Assembly (NCBI GenBank): GCA_035315125.1
Contig: DATFYI010000099.1
Location: forward strand, 1-9,803
Reading direction: 5' to 3'
Length of the DNA: 9,803 nt
Origin: DATFYI01 sp035315125
GTDB lineage: Bacteria; Chloroflexota; Anaerolineae; Anaerolineales; Anaerolineaceae
The notes under the pieces were generated by a model that saw only the letters and a list, made by a program, of their open reading frames with translations, ran no database searches and was not told where the DNA came from. A program made the position numbers and the translations under genes. Positions 6,245 through 9,803 of the stretch are shown here, in pieces. How positions within the stretch are numbered: the first letter of the stretch is position 1; each line of letters begins with the position of its first letter.

Positions 6245-7714
6245 CTATTCCATCCGTTTAGCTTCATCCCAAAACACGTCCATCTCCGCCAGGGTCATCT
6301 CAGACAAATTCCTGCCCGATTCACGTGCACGTTTTTCGATATAAGCAAAGCGCTTGCGGAAGCGCTGGTTGGTTTCCCGCAAAGCCGCCTCTGCATCTAC
6401 TTTGTACCAGCGCGCCAGGTTTACCGTCGAGAATAACAAATCACCTAACTCTGCCGCCTGCTGTTCTGGTGTTTCGGCCGTTTGCACTTCCTCCAGTTCT
6501 TCCACCACCTTTGCAATCACCGGCTTAACCTCAGCCCAGTCGAACCCCACCCGGGCAGCTCTTTCTTGATATTCTTGCGCCTGGGCCAGCGATGGAAATA
6601 CGGTTGGGACGCCATCCAGAATGCCCCTGACTTCCGCCTGGCCGTTCTCTTTTCGTTCGGCCGCTTTCAATTTTTCCCAGTTCTGTAGCACCCCTTGAAC
6701 TCCCTTTACCTTTGCTTCTCCAAAAACGTGAGGGTGGCGGCGAACAATTTTACGGTTAATCCCCTGAACGACATCCGCCATATTGAATTCGCCATCTTCA
6801 CTGGCAATCTGTGCATTCAGCACAATTTGCATCAGCAGGTCGCCAAATTCCTCTTGCATTCCGCGTGCATCTTCGGCGTCCATAGCCGCCAGGGTTTCAT
6901 AGGTTTCTTGCAGCAAACTGGTGCGCAAGGACAGATGAGTTTGTTCACGATCCCATGGGCAGCCATCCGGGGCGCGCAAGGCCGCCACAACTTCCTGAAA
7001 TGCCTCTAATGAAGTGTCATCGCCCAGAGGGGGTACGTATAACGCTGTTAACAACCCCAGATGTGGGCTGCGATCAATTTCGTACAGGGCTACATTCTCG
7101 ACAACTTGCTCAGCCGTACCTGCTGCATGGACCATCCGTACCGGGTGCTCATCAGGATATTCAGTCATCAAAGTTAGCTTTACTTCCGAGGCAGTTTCTT
7201 TTGAATAGATTTGCGCCACCAGCACCGGCAAACTGGGCGGAAAAAGTGGGTGATGCAGGCTTCCAAGTTCCAGGGCATCCACCAAACTTAAATATGGGAA
7301 TGGATCCAGTTCCAGCGCTGAACAGGTCAGCTCCAGAAAACTGATTCCTTCGATCACTTTTACCGGGATGTCTTGCTCTTTTGCACGTTTGACAATCTCC
7401 GGGCCGGTGGCTTCTGCCACGTAGGGATGTCCCGGCACCGCATAGGTCACACCTTCCGGTCTCCTGCCCAATTCCAATATTTTTTCGACAATTTTCCGGT
7501 AAACCGTTTCAAATGCCTCGGAGTTTTGGTAATACTCGTCAAAAGAATGGATCTCCAGGTTGCTTGGAAAACCCGCTATAGTTGGATGCTGGCGCGTGCG
7601 CAGGTAAACCTCAGGAATCTGGTTCAGCCAATCCCAGGCCTGGCGCGTCAATAAATCAGGATTGCCCGGGCCAAGGCCCAGGATCGTAATTCCATTAAAA
7701 ATAGAGCGGTTCAT
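6245..7714 (-). CDS. mazG: Tetrapyrrole methylase/MazG fusion, nucleoside triphosphate pyrophosphohydrolase (YabN-like)
   Basis: Residue numbers here count from an in-frame GTG at 7720; I prefer the ATG at 7714 (489 aa), which has AAGG 5 nt upstream, whereas the GTG abuts the AAGG. Residues 12-235 form a SAM-dependent tetrapyrrole methylase-type domain with the GLGPGN loop (15-20), YAVPGHP (93-99) and EGISF. Residues 237-491 contain two MazG repeats, with GCPWD (253-257), RRHPHVF (327-333) and VGFDW (391-395). MazG hydrolyses NTPs or aberrant nucleotides to NMP and pyrophosphate using Mg2+ held by acidic EExxE/ExxD motifs. The repeats read QETYE...EEFGD (271-294) and EELEE...AELGD (407-427), so one acidic position in each differs from the consensus. 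This layout matches B. subtilis YabN; the methylase substrate is unknown. The cytosolic product stands alone as a single-gene unit. Confidence 0.92.
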   Translation of the reverse strand: MNRSIFNGITILGLGPGNPDLLTRQAWDWLNQIPEVYLRTRQHPTIAGFPSNLEIHSFDEYYQNSEAFETVYRKIVEKILELGRRPEGVTYAVPGHPYVAEATGPEIVKRAKEQDIPVKVIEGISFLELTCSALELDPFPYLSLVDALELGSLHHPLFPPSLPVLVAQIYSKETASEVKLTLMTEYPDEHPVRMVHAAGTAEQVVENVALYEIDRSPHLGLLTALYVPPLGDDTSLEAFQEVVAALRAPDGCPWDREQTHLSLRTSLLQETYETLAAMDAEDARGMQEEFGDLLMQIVLNAQIASEDGEFNMADVVQGINRKIVRRHPHVFGEAKVKGVQGVLQNWEKLKAAERKENGQAEVRGILDGVPTVFPSLAQAQEYQERAARVGFDWAEVKPVIAKVVEELEEVQTAETPEQQAAELGDLLFSTVNLARWYKVDAEAALRETNQRFRKRFAYIEKRARESGRNLSEMTLAEMDVFWDEAKRME

Positions 7715-7737
7715 ATTCACCTTTTTGGGGATAGATT

Positions 7738-7765
7738 TTTATAAAATATTTTTCATTGACGTCAG
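7738..7765 (-). promoter_or_regulatory. Probable promoter of the mazG-type gene
   Basis: On the minus strand CTGACG (four of six for -35) and TATAAA (five of six for -10) are 16 nt apart, and the -10 box ends 23 nt before the preferred ATG at 7714. That leaves room for a short leader carrying the AAGG ribosome site. The position suits a dedicated promoter for this isolated gene. Confidence 0.45.
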
Positions 7766-7959
7766 ATTAGCGCAAATAAATATAGTCCAATATTGTTCCA
7801 CTTTGAATTCCTCAATTGTACCCAAAAATAGACCTGTCGGTGCTTTTATATTTCACTGTACTCAAATATGCTAATTGTATTTTCAATCGAATCGTGCTAC
7901 GTTAATTGTTAGATACCTTGAAGCACACCTGATATTATTGGGGCTGTTTGTCAAATAAG

Positions 7960-7996
7960 CCGGTTTTTGCCACAAAGCCCTTTTGGCAAATAACGG
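7960..7996. repeat. Imperfect inverted repeat, possible stem-loop
   Basis: CCGGTTTTTGCC and GGCAAATAACGG pair at 10 of 12 positions around a 13-nt loop, and up to four further A-T/G-T pairs can extend the stem outward. It lies about 90 bp before the GNAT start. It could be an operator, an RNA stem in the GNAT leader or a chance structure; nothing else in the sequence decides between these. Confidence 0.35.
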
Positions 7997-8061
7997 TTTG
8001 GCAGCTTTTCACTTCACAGGAACATTTCAATAACCGTCAGCATAAATGACCCTGCATTGGC

Positions 8062-8084
8062 GTAGGTTTTTTTTGTTTGCCTAC
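8062..8084. repeat. Short dyad GTAGG/CCTAC around a T-run, just before the GNAT gene
   Basis: Five perfect base pairs enclose a 13-nt loop that contains eight consecutive T (8067-8074). It ends 2 nt before the first ATG of the GNAT gene, exactly where a ribosome site would be expected and none is seen. In RNA it could affect initiation, but the stem is short. Confidence 0.25.
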
Positions 8085-8086
8085 CT

Positions 8087-8605
8087 ATGGGTGTAATTAT
8101 GCTGACCTTAGGGATAGCCACAACTGAACAGCATTACGATGAACTTCTAAACTTGATTTGCCATCAAAATAGCTCTTGTTTGGAGATAAAGTTTGATTGG
8201 ATTCAATTGACCTGGGATCAGTTCGGTCTATATTTTCGATCCAAAGGTACGGCCTACCGGATTTGCGATGGACAACAGCTCGTGGGTATGTGTTGGGTGG
8301 AAAAAACCGACCGCATTCTCTATGTATATGGGATCATTATCCAGCCCGAATATCAAAGCCGGGGATTTGGCCGACGAGCACTGGAATTGCTCGAGGCAAG
8401 ATATCAGGGGCAGATAGACGCCATCGAATTGAGCGTCCATTCCTCGAATCCTCGGGCAGAGTCTTTCTACGAACGCCTGGATTTTAAGGTGATTGAATAT
8501 GATGATGAAACCGGTTTCTCTCTCGTACGAAAGAAATGTGTTGGGACCGAATTAAATACACAAGTGCGTTCAGCGGAAAATTCTCCGCTAAACACACTTG
8601 ATTAG
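8087..8605 (+). CDS. GNAT-family N-acetyltransferase
   Basis: 172-aa cytosolic protein of the GCN5-related acetyltransferase family, which moves an acetyl group from acetyl-CoA to an amine; the substrate cannot be read from sequence. The acetyl-CoA-binding motif A is clear: GIIIQPEYQSRGFGRRALELLE (82-103), with the QxxGxG-type loop at 90-95. Motif B is NPRAESFYERLDF (121-133) with the usual Asn and Tyr. The N-terminal third is less conserved, as usual. The start is uncertain: the ATG at 8087 has no ribosome site, and an in-frame ATG at 8099 has a weak GGGTG 5 nt before it. Oddity: the last 15 or so residues (from NTQVRSAENS onward) are encoded inside a strong inverted repeat, so this tail is probably not part of the fold. 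It is a single-gene unit convergent with rpsI. Confidence 0.9.
   Translation: MGVIMLTLGIATTEQHYDELLNLICHQNSSCLEIKFDWIQLTWDQFGLYFRSKGTAYRICDGQQLVGMCWVEKTDRILYVYGIIIQPEYQSRGFGRRALELLEARYQGQIDAIELSVHSSNPRAESFYERLDFKVIEYDDETGFSLVRKKCVGTELNTQVRSAENSPLNTLD
8561..8600. terminator. Strong stem-loop, likely terminator for the rplM-rpsI side and possibly for GNAT
   Basis: A 17-position stem with only two mismatches: CAAGTG, GTT and AGCGGA pair with TCCGCT, AAC and CACTTG around the 6-nt loop AAATTC. It sits between convergent genes, overlapping the last codons of the GNAT gene and 38 bp beyond the rpsI stop. On the minus strand it is followed by a moderately T-rich stretch (TGTATTTAATT), which fits intrinsic termination of the ribosomal transcript. 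On the plus strand the following bases (ATTAGGATTTC) are less U-rich, so for GNAT it may act mainly by protecting the mRNA 3' end. Confidence 0.7.
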
Positions 8606-8638
8606 GATTTCATCGATTAAGTTTGAAAACGAAAAATA

Positions 8639-9034
8639 CTAGCGCTTGGTATAGGTTGGAGCTTTGCGAGCGCGTTTTAGACCTGGTTTCTTGCGTTCCT
8701 TGATGCGTGGATCGCGAGTCAGGAAACCTGCTTTGCGCAGCACAGATGTCAGGTCTGAATTGATTTTGACCAACGCCCGGGCCAGGCCCAAACGAACGGC
8801 CTCTGTCTGACCGGTTACCCCACCGCCATTTACTTTGACGGTAACGTCATAGCTGCTGCGTTCGAACCCGGCGCTTTGCAGAGGGCCCATAATAGACTCT
8901 TGATCTCCCAGGCGAGTAAAATAGGCCTCGATGGGTTTTTCATTTACAATGAATTGTCCCGAACCATTCATAACACGCACACGTGCGCTGCTCTCTTTTC
9001 GGCGACCAATGCCCTCAAAATAAGTAACGGACAT
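8639..9034 (-). CDS. rpsI: 30S ribosomal protein S9 (uS9)
   Basis: 131 aa, normal bacterial length. S9 sits in the head of the small subunit and its C-terminal tail reaches the P-site tRNA. Seen: EGIGRRKESSARVRV (7-21), NGGGVTGQTEAVRLGLARAL (69-88), and the basic tail LTRDPRIKERKKPGLKRARK ending in YTKR. The conserved final Lys-Arg that contacts tRNA is present. A GAGG ribosome site lies 5 nt before the ATG, with another GAGGAG further up. It starts 17 bp after rplM, the near-universal rplM-rpsI pair. Confidence 0.98.
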   Translation of the reverse strand: MSVTYFEGIGRRKESSARVRVMNGSGQFIVNEKPIEAYFTRLGDQESIMGPLQSAGFERSSYDVTVKVNGGGVTGQTEAVRLGLARALVKINSDLTSVLRKAGFLTRDPRIKERKKPGLKRARKAPTYTKR

Positions 9035-9051
9035 AATGCCTCTGCTCCTCT

Positions 9052-9486
9052 TTAAACTACTGGTTGCGGATTTTGAGCAGTATGGGGGTGCTCACTACCG
9101 CTGTATATCTTGAGTCTCTTGATCAATTGGCGACCCATTTTGTTGTGCGGGAGCATGCCCCACACAGCTGCGCGGATAGCACGATCAGGTCTGGTTCTCA
9201 TCAAATCGCGCAGGGTGTTTGCCTTTAATCCACCGGGGTATCCCGAATGATGATAGTACATTTTTTCATCCATGCGCTTGTTTGTCAGGCGCATTTGGCT
9301 GGCATTGATAACTACCACAAAGTCACCCATTCCCACACCAGGGGTGTAGGTTGGCTTGTGTTTGCCGGTAAGATATCTGGCTATTTGAGTAGCCAGACGC
9401 CCCAATACCTGGTCACCGGCATCTACCAGCAGCCATTGGGTTTCCGGCTTCCCTTTAAGGACGTAAGTCTTGTCCACGGTCATCAT
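9052..9486 (-). CDS. rplM: 50S ribosomal protein L13 (uL13)
   Basis: About 144 aa, typical length. L13 binds 23S rRNA early in large-subunit assembly. Seen: WLLVDAGDQVLGRLATQIAR, KHKPTYTPGVGMGDFVVVINA, the MYYHHSGYPGGLK segment, AVWGMLPHNKMGR, and EHPHTAQNP near the end. The start is ambiguous among GTG 9492, ATG 9486 and ATG 9483: GGAG abuts 9486 and sits 3 nt before 9483, so either ATG is more likely than the GTG. It lies between truA (about 29 bp) and rpsI (17 bp) and is likely cotranscribed with both. Confidence 0.98.
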   Translation of the reverse strand: MMTVDKTYVLKGKPETQWLLVDAGDQVLGRLATQIARYLTGKHKPTYTPGVGMGDFVVVINASQMRLTNKRMDEKMYYHHSGYPGGLKANTLRDLMRTRPDRAIRAAVWGMLPHNKMGRQLIKRLKIYSGSEHPHTAQNPQPVV

Positions 9487-9515
9487 CTCCACTAACTTTA
9501 CTCATGATTTCTCAG

Positions 9516-9803
9516 CTATTCAGGCGGTCCATTTCTGGAGCCTTCTTTCAATTTACGGATATCTTGCCATTTTGGTTCATATCGCACCGCCCACAGCACC
9601 AAGCCCTGTGGAGGCGCCAATCCTGGCGACTGCGGCATTGTTTCTAGAACAGCCTGCAACAAATCCTTCAGATCCAGTCGGTTTTGACCGGCTAAGACCT
9701 GCAAGAAAACCACTCTCCTCACCATGTGGTAAAGAAATGCGTTTGCGCAGATCTCAAACACCAGCCGATCCCTTTGCTGCTGCCACTCCGCCTGCAACAC
9801 CGT
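9516..9803 (-). CDS. truA: tRNA pseudouridine synthase A, C-terminal fragment, 5' end outside window
   Basis: Only the last 95 codons are present; the frame is open to the window edge. TruA converts uridines 38-40 of the tRNA anticodon arm to pseudouridine. The fragment shows the conserved C-terminal block FEICANAFLYHMVRRVV, which lines the active site in TruA, and LAPPQGLVLWAVRY, matching the family's APPQGLxLxxVxY ending. The catalytic Asp lies in the missing N-terminal part. The after-block (FLQVLAGQNRLDLKDLLQAV) departs somewhat from the common VGxGxxxP form but is within variation. The position before rplM-rpsI is the common arrangement in Gram-positives and Chloroflexota and supports the call. 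Confidence 0.93.
   Translation of the reverse strand, partial: TVLQAEWQQQRDRLVFEICANAFLYHMVRRVVFLQVLAGQNRLDLKDLLQAVLETMPQSPGLAPPQGLVLWAVRYEPKWQDIRKLKEGSRNGPPE

Larger units (their letters stand above)
7715..8086. other. 372-bp gene-free stretch between the mazG-type and GNAT genes
   Basis: Divergent, A/T-rich region with no credible coding frame and no tRNA or other RNA gene I can recognise. It contains the probable mazG promoter at the left, an imperfect 12-bp inverted repeat at 7960-7996 and a GTAGG/CCTAC dyad around a T8 run at 8062-8084. I could not place a convincing promoter for the GNAT gene; TTGTCA and TTGGCA -35-like hexamers occur, but without matching -10 boxes. Confidence 0.6.

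Noticed and set aside
6955..7344. Plus-strand frame of 129 codons opposite the mazG-type gene
   Set aside because: Antisense shadow of a clearly conserved fusion protein; its translation shows no known motif.
7721..8086. Search for tRNA, riboswitch, CRISPR or insertion-sequence ends in the longest gene-free stretch
   Set aside because: No tRNA-like T-arm, no repeat-spacer periodicity, no transposase and no terminal repeats were seen in this stretch, nor mobile elements elsewhere in the window.

Overview
The window looks like chromosomal DNA from a moderate-GC bacterium, most likely Chloroflexota (Anaerolineae-like). The hints are the truA-rplM-rpsI order, a tetrapyrrole-methylase/MazG fusion, a NuoL with a His-rich periplasmic-side loop and an 'EGDHDH' stretch, and lipoproteins with Pro/Thr-rich linkers. 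The assignment is inferred from protein character and gene order and was not tested by a search.

Region 1 (1-4575, all minus strand): a complex I (NADH-quinone oxidoreductase) membrane-arm operon transcribed nuoA-nuoH-nuoJ-nuoK-nuoL, tightly packed and leaving the window inside nuoL. The hydrophilic subunits that normally lie between these genes (nuoB, C, D between A and H; nuoI between H and J) are absent, with only 25 bp and 2 bp in the places they would occupy. The products would form the proton-pumping membrane part of the enzyme; the quinone/Fe-S and NADH modules must be encoded elsewhere if the complex is complete.

Region 2 (4576-6228): a 103-bp AT-rich leader upstream of nuoA, then two minus-strand cell-envelope genes joined by a TGATG stop-start overlap. 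One is a 59-residue membrane-anchored peptide and the other a 269-residue lipoprotein with a second, C-terminal hydrophobic segment. They are divergent from a plus-strand DUF3887-type lipoprotein gene. Their function is unknown.

Region 3 (6245-8605): a YabN-like fusion of a tetrapyrrole methylase domain and two MazG repeats (minus strand, nucleotide-pool housecleaning). It is followed by a 372-bp gene-free stretch with a probable mazG promoter and two inverted repeats, then a plus-strand GNAT acetyltransferase.

Region 4 (8561-9803): a strong 40-nt stem-loop overlapping the end of the GNAT gene, which probably stops transcription from the ribosomal side. Beyond it is the conserved truA-rplM-rpsI group on the minus strand, with truA cut by the window edge.

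Most of the window is housekeeping. I did not find a convincing new system. The points most worth a second look are the membrane-only nuo operon, the small-peptide/dual-anchored-lipoprotein pair, the terminator embedded in a coding end, and the altered metal-ligand positions in both MazG repeats.
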